In this document: positions 13,851 to 19,389 of the stretch, one piece after another
How the letters are laid out: each line of letters opens with the position of its first letter
Numbering within the stretch: the stretch's first letter is position 1
DNA from: an uncultured bacterium
GTDB lineage: Bacteria; Patescibacteriota; Minisyncoccia; Phycocordibacterales; CAIZIN01
Length of the DNA: 19,389 nucleotides
NCBI GenBank assembly: GCA_903933085.1
Contig: CAIZIN010000084.1
Location: 1-19,389, forward strand
Direction of reading: 5' to 3'
The notes under the pieces: model-generated
Told to the model about the DNA's origin: nothing
Database searches by the model: none
The model's input: the letters and a program-made list of their open reading frames with translations, nothing else
Made by a program: the position numbers and the translations under genes

Positions 13851-13867
13851 GTAAATATAAATATTTT

Positions 13868-14899
13868 ATGAATTCAATCACATTTAAACCAAAACAAGTG
13901 GTCAAGAGGCTTTTAACAGCTTTACCTCCACGCGCAAAAGATGTCATTATTGGTAGATATGGTCTTGGTGAAGACGCTCACAAAATGACTCTTGAGTCTA
14001 TCGGTAAGACATATAAAATTACACGAGAACGAGTACGTCAAATTGAAAGTTATGCAATTAACGTTATTCGTAAGTCTGAGTTCTATAAAAAAGAACAAGG
14101 AATTTTTGATGAACTTGAACAATATATAGTAAAGATGGGAGGTATCGTTCCTGAAGTGGAATTGTTAGCTTCTATTGCAAAAGATAAAAGTACTCAGAAT
14201 TACATACACTTTTTACTTGTTATTGGAGAATCCTTTAAAAAGGATAAAGAAGATGATGAGTTTCAGCACCGATGGAATGTAGACGAGAAACTTTCCGTGA
14301 ATGTACATGATGCTTTAAAGAAACTTTACAAAGGACTTAAGGATGATGAAATTCTTCCTGAAGGCGAAATGATCACAGCTTTTCTAGAACATGTAAAAGA
14401 GGTAAATGAAGAATATAAGAAGGAAGAAATTCTAAAGCGATGGCTTTCAATGTCTAAACTAATAGACAAAAATCCTCTTGGAGAATGGGGTAGAGCAGAA
14501 TCAACAAGTATTCGAGCAAAAGGTATCAGAGATTATGCATACTTGGTAATCCGTAAGCACGGTTCACCTATTCACTTCCGAGAAGTTGCAAAAGCGATCA
14601 CTAGAGTGTTTGGAAAGAAGGCTCACGTTGCAACGACTCATAATGAACTTATCAAAGATTCACGATTTGTTTTAGTTGGACGAGGACTTTATGCACTATC
14701 AGAATGGGGATATCTTACAGGTATCGTACGTGATGTGATTAAGGGAATTTTGGAAAAACACGGTCCACTATCAAAAAAAGATATTATTGATAGAGTTTTG
14801 AAAGAAAGATATGTGAAAGAAAATACAATTCTAGTCAATCTTCAAAATACAAAGCATTTCAAGAAAGATAAAGAGGGAAGATACGCAACTTCTAAATAG
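13868..14899 (+). CDS. Transcription factor with sigma-70 region 4 and HARE-HTH domain
   Basis: 343 residues from ATG 13868. Residues about 10-70 are sigma-70 region 4: LPPRAKDVIIGRYGLG, then LESIGKTYKITRERVRQIE with the DNA-recognition helix of primary sigma factors. Regions 1-3 are absent, so it cannot open promoters like a full sigma factor. Residues about 218-282 form a HARE-HTH winged helix (AYLVIRKHGSPIHFREVAKAI to LVGRGLYALSEWG), the fold of the RNA polymerase delta subunit N-terminus, and 284-341 look like a second winged helix (ILEKHGPLSKKDIIDRVL). The middle (90-200) is helical and charged. Likely an RNA-polymerase-associated or DNA-binding regulator; the target is unknown. It has its own promoter at the leuS stop and an intrinsic terminator. 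Confidence 0.85.
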   Translation: MNSITFKPKQVVKRLLTALPPRAKDVIIGRYGLGEDAHKMTLESIGKTYKITRERVRQIESYAINVIRKSEFYKKEQGIFDELEQYIVKMGGIVPEVELLASIAKDKSTQNYIHFLLVIGESFKKDKEDDEFQHRWNVDEKLSVNVHDALKKLYKGLKDDEILPEGEMITAFLEHVKEVNEEYKKEEILKRWLSMSKLIDKNPLGEWGRAESTSIRAKGIRDYAYLVIRKHGSPIHFREVAKAITRVFGKKAHVATTHNELIKDSRFVLVGRGLYALSEWGYLTGIVRDVIKGILEKHGPLSKKDIIDRVLKERYVKENTILVNLQNTKHFKKDKEGRYATSK

Positions 14900-14916
14900 T
14901 AGGACGAGTACGTTCT

Positions 14917-14957
14917 CGCAGACTAACGCAGACTGGACGCAGACTAACGTAGACTTG
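14917..14957. repeat. CGCAGACTAA near-tandem repeat (4 units)
   Basis: Units at 14917-14926, 14927-14937 (one base longer), 14938-14947 and a degenerate fourth (CGTAGACTTG). It lies between a stop codon and the terminator. Confidence 0.8.
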
Positions 14958-14968
14958 AATGCAAATAC

Positions 14969-15003
14969 AAAAAAATACCACTCAACGAGAGTGGTATTTT
15001 TTT
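14969..15003 (+). terminator. Intrinsic terminator after the sigma-r4/HARE-HTH gene
   Basis: 15-bp perfect stem (14969-14983 / 14989-15003), core TACCACTC/GAGTGGTA, A7 before and T7 after. Confidence 0.93.
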
Positions 15004-15020
15004 GTTTGTATCTCTGTGTT

Positions 15021-15192
15021 GTCATTATCGCTCCAGCATTGTCATTCCGGATTCAGTCCGGAATCACAAGTATTTTTCTGCTGAAAAATCTTCTGATCAC
15101 GACTCAGCCCGTCGGCTTCCGTCCTTGCGATTGGGTCCCATCCCAATCTCACCAGTCTCGCATCCGCATTGTCATCCTTGCGAATGCGAAGG
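15021..15192. repeat. Cluster of degenerate palindromic-repeat copies (copy 5, both orientations)
   Basis: A left arm is at 15041-15066 (GTCATTCCGGATTCAG then TCCGGAATCA). A right arm in the opposite orientation is at 15171-15192 (GTCATCCTTGCGAATGCG). Between them lie a hairpin GATTGGG/CCCAATC (about 15129-15148) and unrelated bases. Short ORFs here are translations of the repeats. The 450-bp spacer 14900-15353 otherwise holds the tandem repeat, a terminator and a promoter. Confidence 0.75.
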
Positions 15193-15245
15193 TCCAAGTT
15201 TGCAATCTAATTTTTACAAAACTTTTTGGTGAATGCAAACCAACT

Positions 15246-15275
15246 TTGACAAAGGTTACATACCTGTGCTATAAT
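15246..15275 (+). promoter_or_regulatory. Near-consensus strong promoter
   Basis: TTGACA (15246-15251), 18-bp spacer, extended -10 TGC-TATAAT (15267-15275): a full consensus match and the strongest promoter in the window. Predicted leader about 72 nt, no Shine-Dalgarno. Confidence 0.88.
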
Positions 15276-15353
15276 ATAAAAGTAATAGCTCTTTGATACT
15301 GTCAGCAATTTGACTTTGATTTGAGCTTCACCTCCAAACAATTAAATTAAATC

Positions 15354-15740
15354 ATGAGAAGAAATACTATTGTTATATCTGGTCATCACAACTATTCGCA
15401 AGAACTAATTTCAGCGGCTTTTGCTATTTTCTCGCCGATTATCACCGTTGTCGACCGGCGTTTTGCTTCCAGTTTTGACAATGAAAATCGATTAATGTGG
15501 GAAATTAAAGATTTTTCAGGTGATGGGTCTAGCCGGCTATATGTAGCCTGGATTGGTCCAAGCGAACGTGAGGGCGTTCTTGAACACAAAGGTAGTGCAT
15601 GTATTAATCTTACGTGCGAAGGAAGTCTTTTATGTAACCGAGGATGTCCTATGTCTTCAGACGAAGCTGCTGAATATATTTTGATGCAGATTCTGAAACA
15701 TCACCCTGCGAAATTGCTGAGCCAAATTTTGACCGCGTGA
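15354..15740 (+). CDS. Orphan Cys-cluster hypothetical protein (128 aa)
   Basis: ATG 15354, TGA 15738-15740. Residues 5-9 (TIVIS) open with a strand and a His pair (GHHNY); a C-terminal helix carries EAAEYILMQILKHHPAKLL. A four-cysteine cluster at C83, C88, C94 and C98 (INLTCEGSLLCNRGC) could bind zinc or an iron-sulfur cluster; this is inference from spacing. No membrane segment or signal peptide. Driven by the best promoter in the window and ended by a terminator whose stem includes the stop codon, so it is an independent and probably well-expressed gene. Base composition looks richer in G+C than the neighbours. I do not recognise the family. Confidence 0.72.
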   Translation: MRRNTIVISGHHNYSQELISAAFAIFSPIITVVDRRFASSFDNENRLMWEIKDFSGDGSSRLYVAWIGPSEREGVLEHKGSACINLTCEGSLLCNRGCPMSSDEAAEYILMQILKHHPAKLLSQILTA

Positions 15741-15771
15741 GTATCCTACGAAGGAGCTCGCGCGGTTTTTT
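15732..15771 (+). terminator. Intrinsic terminator containing the stop codon of the Cys-cluster gene
   Basis: ACCGCGTGAG (15732-15741) pairs with CTCGCGCGGT (15757-15766) with one G-T wobble, 15-nt loop, then a T-run. The TGA stop at 15738-15740 is in the left arm. Confidence 0.88.
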
Positions 15772-15825
15772 ATGTATATCTGTGTATTTGTATTTTGTTA
15801 TATGTTATATGTTACGTGTTATGTT

Positions 15826-15853
15826 CAAATAAATTTTGTTTTAAATTTATTTG
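15826..15853. promoter_or_regulatory. Inverted repeat just upstream of the DUF8128-like gene's -10 box
   Basis: CAAATAAATTT (15826-15836) and AAATTTATTTG (15843-15853) are perfect 11-bp arms around 6 nt. They cover the -35 region of the next gene; an operator or a residual transcript-end hairpin are both possible. Confidence 0.45.
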
Positions 15854-15856
15854 AGT

Positions 15857-15862
15857 TATAAT
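15857..15862 (+). promoter_or_regulatory. -10 box giving a leaderless mRNA for the DUF8128-like gene
   Basis: Perfect TATAAT with 7 nt between it and the ATG at 15870. Confidence 0.65.
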
Positions 15863-15869
15863 ATACCCA

Positions 15870-17126
15870 ATGAACGGATCAAATGATCTTCTGTTGACAT
15901 CTCTAAGCTATGCTTGGCTTTCAGCCCCGCTATGGCTACCTTTTCTTTTGGGATATATTAGTTTTGATATGTTTGCTCGGTATAATAGGAGAAAATTTTT
16001 TGCAGCTCAAAAATATGTTTTATTAGAAATTCGTGTTCCAAAAGAAGTTGCAAAATCCCCTGTGGCAATGGAGTTATTTTTAAATACTGTTTGGCAAACA
16101 AGTGGTGAAAGTACTTGGTATGATAGAAATTTTCTTGGTAAAACTCGACCATGGTTTTCATTAGAGATTGTTTCCTTAGATGGATTCATTCATTTTTTTA
16201 TTTGGACTCGTGGAACTTGGCAAAAACATATTGAATCTCAAATATATGCTCAATATCCAGGTGCAGAAGTTAGTATTGTGTCTGATTATGCAAAAATGGT
16301 ACCTGTTTATGATCCAAGTTATATAGCAATGTTTGGTACTGAGTATACACTTGTTAAAGCCGACCCTTATCCCATTAAAACATATGTTGATTATGGTCTA
16401 CATGAGACAGCGACAAAGGAAGAACAAAAAGTTGATCCAATTTCTCAGGTTTTGGAATTCCTTGGTCAGCTTGGAAAAAGTGAACAGTTTTGGTTTCAGA
16501 TAATTTGTCGTGCGCACAAAAAAGAAGATCCAGATACTTCAAAACGTATTTGGTGGAAACCTCAAACCTGGAATGCAAATAAAGATAATTGGCAAGATAA
16601 TGCCAATACCATAGTAAAAAAAATTAGAAGTGATAACACTTCAAAGTTTAAAGATCCTGTTTCTGGAAAAGAAACAGAGGGATTTCCAAATCTTACAAAA
16701 GGCCAAATGGAAATAATTTCTGCTGTCGAGCGCAGTGTTTCTAAAGTAGGTTTTGATATTGGTCTGCGTTCTATATATTTAGCTCCAAAGGAATTATTTA
16801 ATGGGACAAACATTCCTATGCTTATGTCTTTATTAAAACCTTTCAACTCTCCAACTTTGAATAGTTTTAAACCTAAAAATAATACATCCTTTGATTATCC
16901 TTGGCAGGACTGGAATAAGATTAGAGAAAATAGATTAAAAAGAGATTTGTTATATGCGTATCAAAAGAGATCATATTTCTTTCCTCCAAATAAAGAAAAA
17001 CACTGCATTTTGAATGCAGAAGAACTCGCTACGATTTTCCACTTCCCAGGCACTGTTGTTCTTACGCCAACTCTTGGAAGACTTCTTTCAAAGAAAGCTG
17101 AACCACCTTCAAATTTGCCGATATAG
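15870..17126 (+). CDS. Membrane-anchored DUF8128-like protein (N-terminal part of CPR HerA/VirB4-type ATPases)
   Basis: 418 residues. One hydrophobic helix at about 12-32 (SYAWLSAPLWLPFLLGYISF), then a large soluble region. The C-terminus (LNAEELATIFHFPG, then TPTLGRL and KKAEPPSNLPI) resembles the stretch that, in many CPR proteins, directly precedes a HerA/FtsK/VirB4-like ATPase domain with the motif GKTGTGKS. Here the protein stops at that point and the next gene is mltG, so the ATPase is missing or encoded elsewhere. A role in a type IV secretion- or conjugation-like envelope machine is inferred. ATG 15870 follows a perfect -10 box at leaderless distance. The family call is from memory and moderate. 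Confidence 0.6.
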   Translation: MNGSNDLLLTSLSYAWLSAPLWLPFLLGYISFDMFARYNRRKFFAAQKYVLLEIRVPKEVAKSPVAMELFLNTVWQTSGESTWYDRNFLGKTRPWFSLEIVSLDGFIHFFIWTRGTWQKHIESQIYAQYPGAEVSIVSDYAKMVPVYDPSYIAMFGTEYTLVKADPYPIKTYVDYGLHETATKEEQKVDPISQVLEFLGQLGKSEQFWFQIICRAHKKEDPDTSKRIWWKPQTWNANKDNWQDNANTIVKKIRSDNTSKFKDPVSGKETEGFPNLTKGQMEIISAVERSVSKVGFDIGLRSIYLAPKELFNGTNIPMLMSLLKPFNSPTLNSFKPKNNTSFDYPWQDWNKIRENRLKRDLLYAYQKRSYFFPPNKEKHCILNAEELATIFHFPGTVVLTPTLGRLLSKKAEPPSNLPI

Positions 17127-17127
17127 T

Positions 17128-18117
17128 ATGGAATATATTTCTAAAATTATTTTTTTTGCAAAAGAATTCATTAAAGTACATATTATTTGTACTTTAATTT
17201 CTGTTTTCTTATTTATTACTCTTATTCTATTCGCTTTTTTTGCAAATGGTCCTTCTGATGTAAAAACAGAACATAATGTAAATATCTCAAGCGGTCTTTC
17301 GCTTATGCAGATTTCTCTAGTTTTGGAAAGAAATAATATCATACGTTCAAAAGATATGTTTAGAGTTGTTGTGATTCTTTTTGGTGGAGAGAATTCAATA
17401 AAAGCTGGGCCTTATTTGTTTGACGGGACTGACAATGTCTTTAAAGTTGCTATTCGGATATTAAAGGCTGATTATGGAGTTCCTGTAAAAAAGATCACTA
17501 TCATTGAAGGGATGAGGAGTCGGGATATGCTGAATCTATTTGGTTCTGAATTTTCAAATTTAGATAAAGTAGAGCTTGAAAAAGAGTTGCTCTCAAATGA
17601 AGGTTATCTTTTCCCTGATACATATTTTTTCCCGCTTACATCTTCATCTGGCGATATAATTAAAATGCTTTCTGATAATTTCTCTCGTCATATTTTAGAC
17701 TTAGATTTAGATAAGTCGAAGACATCAAAGGATTTAAAAGAAATAATTACGATGGCCTCTATAATTGAAGGAGAAGCAAAGGAAGATAAAGATAGGAAAA
17801 TTGTCGCTGATATTTTATGGAGAAGATTAGAGATCGGTATGTTACTTCAAGTCGATACGACATTTATGTATATTAATGGTAAACCCTCATCTGAAATTAC
17901 AAAAGCTGACCTTAAGATTGATTCACCTTACAATACATATGTAAATAAAGGTTTACCACCAACTCCAATAAGTAACCCTGGTATGGAGGCTATCAATTCA
18001 GTGATGTTTCCAACCCCTAATGAATATTTGTATTATCTTTCTGATAAAGACGGTTTGATGCATTACTCAGTGACATTTGAAGAGCATAAAAAAAATAAAG
18101 AAAAATACCTTAAATAA
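17128..18117 (+). CDS. mltG: Endolytic murein transglycosylase MltG (YceG family)
   Basis: Cleaves nascent peptidoglycan strands and so sets glycan length. 329 residues: an N-terminal membrane anchor (about 17-40), an extracytoplasmic LysM-like region (about 48-125), and the YceG catalytic domain with EGYLFPDTYFF (158-168), MASIIEGEA (209-217, E214 in the position of the catalytic Glu), LQVDTTFMYI, SPYNTYVNKGLPPTPISNPG (266-285) and the C-terminal YYLSDKDGLMHYSVTFEEH. An ATG-less extension of the frame back to 17014 overlaps the upstream gene; ATG 17128, one base after that gene's stop, is the clear start and indicates an operon with it. About the usual family length. Confidence 0.95.
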   Translation: MEYISKIIFFAKEFIKVHIICTLISVFLFITLILFAFFANGPSDVKTEHNVNISSGLSLMQISLVLERNNIIRSKDMFRVVVILFGGENSIKAGPYLFDGTDNVFKVAIRILKADYGVPVKKITIIEGMRSRDMLNLFGSEFSNLDKVELEKELLSNEGYLFPDTYFFPLTSSSGDIIKMLSDNFSRHILDLDLDKSKTSKDLKEIITMASIIEGEAKEDKDRKIVADILWRRLEIGMLLQVDTTFMYINGKPSSEITKADLKIDSPYNTYVNKGLPPTPISNPGMEAINSVMFPTPNEYLYYLSDKDGLMHYSVTFEEHKKNKEKYLK

Positions 18118-18210
18118 GTCAAAATTCAAAACCTATGAAGTCAAAAGTTAAAGTTATAAGTCAAAATTGGAATTAAACTTTGTAAGTTTTGACTTAAAAG
18201 TTTGACTTTT
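18116..18210. repeat. AAGTCAAAA word repeat with inverted copies (spacer, possible terminator)
   Basis: AAGTCAAAA at 18116-18124, 18138-18146 and 18158-18166; the inverse TTTTGACTT at 18187-18195 and a variant at 18201-18210. The copy at 18157-18166 with 18187-18196 makes a 10-bp hairpin with a 20-nt loop that may end the mltG transcript. Confidence 0.65.
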
Positions 18211-18228
18211 GCCTTTTGGCTTGTAAAT

Positions 18229-18237
18229 TGTTATAAA
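18229..18237 (+). promoter_or_regulatory. Extended -10 promoter of mnmA (leaderless GTG)
   Basis: TGT then TATAAA, with 7 nt before the GTG at 18245; TTGCCT (18209-18214) at 17-bp spacing is a weak -35. Confidence 0.6.
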
Positions 18238-18244
18238 TACACTC

Positions 18245-19357
18245 GTGAGACAACAGGACCTCAAAAATAAAAGAATATACGTTGGGCTCTCTGGTGGGGT
18301 GGATAGTTCTGTTGCTACCTGTCTTTTGCTGGAAGCTGGTGCTCTCGTAACTGGAGTTTTCATAAAGGGTTGGTATCCGGATTTTCTTAAGTGTGATTGG
18401 AAAGAAGAACGTAGAGATGCTATGCGCGTGGCTGCTCATTTAGGTATTCCTTTTTTAACTTGTGATGCGGAAGAGTCATATAAAAAGAATGTTATAGATT
18501 ATATGATTTCTGAATATAAAGCCGGAAGAACACCGAACCCAGATGTGATGTGTAATAAGTACGTTAAGTTTGGAACTTTTTTTGATTTTGCGATGGAGCG
18601 TGGTGCTGACTATATTGCAACAGGACACTATGCTCGCGTTTTTTGTCATTCTCGCGAATGCAGGAATCCAGGCCAGAATTCGAATACTCAGCTTTTGAAA
18701 GGGAAGGATGGGAATAAGGATCAAAGCTATTTTCTTTGGGCAGTACCAAAAGAACAATTAGAAAAAACGCTATTTCCAATTGGAGACATAGAAAAAGATG
18801 AAGTGAGAAAAATTGCAAAAAAATATAAACTATTTACAAGTGAGAAGAAGGATAGTCAGGGTTTATGTTTTTTGGGTAAAGTTGATCTTGATGAATTTTT
18901 GTCTCACAGCATTCCAAAAAATAATGGAAATGTTTTAAATAAAAGTGGGGAAATTATTGGTATTCATGACGGTGTACACCTTTATACTATTGGAGAGAGG
19001 CATGGTTTTACGATTACAAAGAAGGGTACAGACGAGGGGCCTTTTTATATAATATCCAAAGATATTAAAGAGAATACAATTACAGTCTCGGATTCTATTC
19101 TTGAAATTAAAGATAGTTCGAATACTGGAGTTTTTTTGAGAGATGTGAATTGGACAGTTTTACCTGAAATTGATAAAAATTATTTATGTAGAGTAAGATA
19201 CCGTCAGCCACTTTTTGAATGTAGAGTTCAAGAGAAAAATGGAGTTTACACTGTGAATTTTTTAGACAATCAGGATTTTGTGCCTGTAGGTCAGTCTTTG
19301 GTTTTGTACGACGGGGATATTTGTTTAGGAGGAGGAATTATTGAAATTGTGATTTAA
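18245..19357 (+). CDS. mnmA: tRNA-specific 2-thiouridylase MnmA
   Basis: Thiolates U34 of tRNA-Lys, -Glu and -Gln using a persulfide relay and ATP. 370 residues: PP-loop GLSGGVDSS (14-22), TPNPDVMCNKYVKFG (97-110) with nucleophile C103, ATGHYAR, KDQSYFL (158-164), and KDSQGLCFLG with the second catalytic C208, then the beta-barrel C-terminal domains (DGVHLYTIGERHG; RYRQP). All catalytic residues are present. Residues about 134-149 (CHSRECRNPGQNSNTQ) replace a short variable loop and are encoded by a copy of the dispersed palindromic repeat. The start is GTG 18245, 7 nt after an extended -10 box; no ATG fits upstream of the PP-loop. Confidence 0.96.
   Translation: MRQQDLKNKRIYVGLSGGVDSSVATCLLLEAGALVTGVFIKGWYPDFLKCDWKEERRDAMRVAAHLGIPFLTCDAEESYKKNVIDYMISEYKAGRTPNPDVMCNKYVKFGTFFDFAMERGADYIATGHYARVFCHSRECRNPGQNSNTQLLKGKDGNKDQSYFLWAVPKEQLEKTLFPIGDIEKDEVRKIAKKYKLFTSEKKDSQGLCFLGKVDLDEFLSHSIPKNNGNVLNKSGEIIGIHDGVHLYTIGERHGFTITKKGTDEGPFYIISKDIKENTITVSDSILEIKDSSNTGVFLRDVNWTVLPEIDKNYLCRVRYRQPLFECRVQEKNGVYTVNFLDNQDFVPVGQSLVLYDGDICLGGGIIEIVI
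18645..18684 (+). repeat. Dispersed palindromic repeat, copy 6 (left half), inside mnmA
   Basis: GTCATTCTCGCG, GGAATCCAGGCCAGAATTCGAA: matches the left half of the copy in leuS (GTCATTC, GGAATCCAG, AATTCGAA). The right arm (GGATGACA) is absent. It is read in a different frame from the leuS copy (Cys-His-Ser-Arg instead of Val-Ile-Pro-Ala). Confidence 0.85.
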
Positions 19358-19389
19358 GCACAGTTTCAAATTCGAAGCACGAAATTCGA

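Noticed and set aside
13841..13867. Upstream GTG start for the sigma-r4/HARE-HTH protein
   Set aside because: It lies between the -35 and -10 boxes of the gene's own promoter; ATG 13868 is 17 nt after the -10 box.
15021..15192. CRISPR array
   Set aside because: Repeats are degenerate, in both orientations and without regular spacers; no cas gene is present.
14955..15296. Two plus-strand ORFs (113 and 76 aa) in the 15-kb spacer
   Set aside because: They translate a terminator and degenerate palindromic repeats and have no start signals or protein-like composition.
17014..17127. 38-residue N-terminal extension of MltG
   Set aside because: It overlaps the upstream gene in another frame; the membrane anchor begins after ATG 17128, one base past the upstream stop.

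Overview
The window looks like chromosomal DNA of a small-genome, AT-rich bacterium of the Patescibacteria/CPR (Parcubacteria-like) group. Reasons: very short compact genes with few Shine-Dalgarno sites; a CxxC-x17-CxxC zinc-ribbon protein of a type common in that group; a LeuRS of the Bacteroidetes/CPR type; a protein made of sigma region 4 plus HARE-HTH; and a protein like the N-terminal part of CPR HerA/VirB4-type ATPases (DUF8128-like). The assignment comes from reading gene content and is not phylogenetically tested.

Layout. 1-750 is the C-terminal part of an Nramp-family metal transporter. 901-1702 holds an acidic 49-aa protein and an orphan basic protein, each with its own terminator. 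1768-2532 (-) is an RluF/RsuA-family pseudouridine synthase. 2652-2817 is a GC-rich island that reads as a complete minus-strand small-RNA unit (promoter, about 134 nt body, terminator). 3022-5404 carries the Gly-rich zinc-ribbon protein and an ABC-F ATPase. 5622-6384 carries a HAD-like protein and a GIY-YIG nuclease, which overlaps by 9 bp the 3' end of a convergent BaiN/HI0933-type flavoprotein (6376-7707, -). 7819-8697 holds an orphan protein and a 41-aa Lys-rich protein. 8971-9932 is a cupin/HD-hydrolase operon. 10042-13825 is a membrane protein overlapping LeuRS. 13868-14899 is the sigma-r4/HARE-HTH regulator. 15354-15740 is an orphan Cys-rich protein. 15870-18117 is the DUF8128-like membrane protein followed one base later by MltG. 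18245-19357 is MnmA. Translation and tRNA functions (LeuRS, MnmA, RluF-like, ABC-F) dominate, with cell-wall (MltG) and stress-nucleotide (HD hydrolase) functions beside them.

Most notable signals: (1) LeuRS carries a whole Nudix hydrolase domain, with a perfect Nudix box, inserted after the editing-domain core. (2) A dispersed palindromic repeat starting GTCATTC sits in several spacers and also, in frame, inside three housekeeping genes (flavoprotein, LeuRS, MnmA); it is read in a different frame or orientation in each, like the Rickettsia palindromic elements. (3) Six genes have a -10 box only 6-8 nt before the start codon, implying leaderless mRNAs. (4) There is an unassigned structured small RNA at 2652-2785 (-). 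(5) Several stop codons are followed by long, perfect inverted repeats without a U-tract, and most spacers contain their own short near-tandem repeat.
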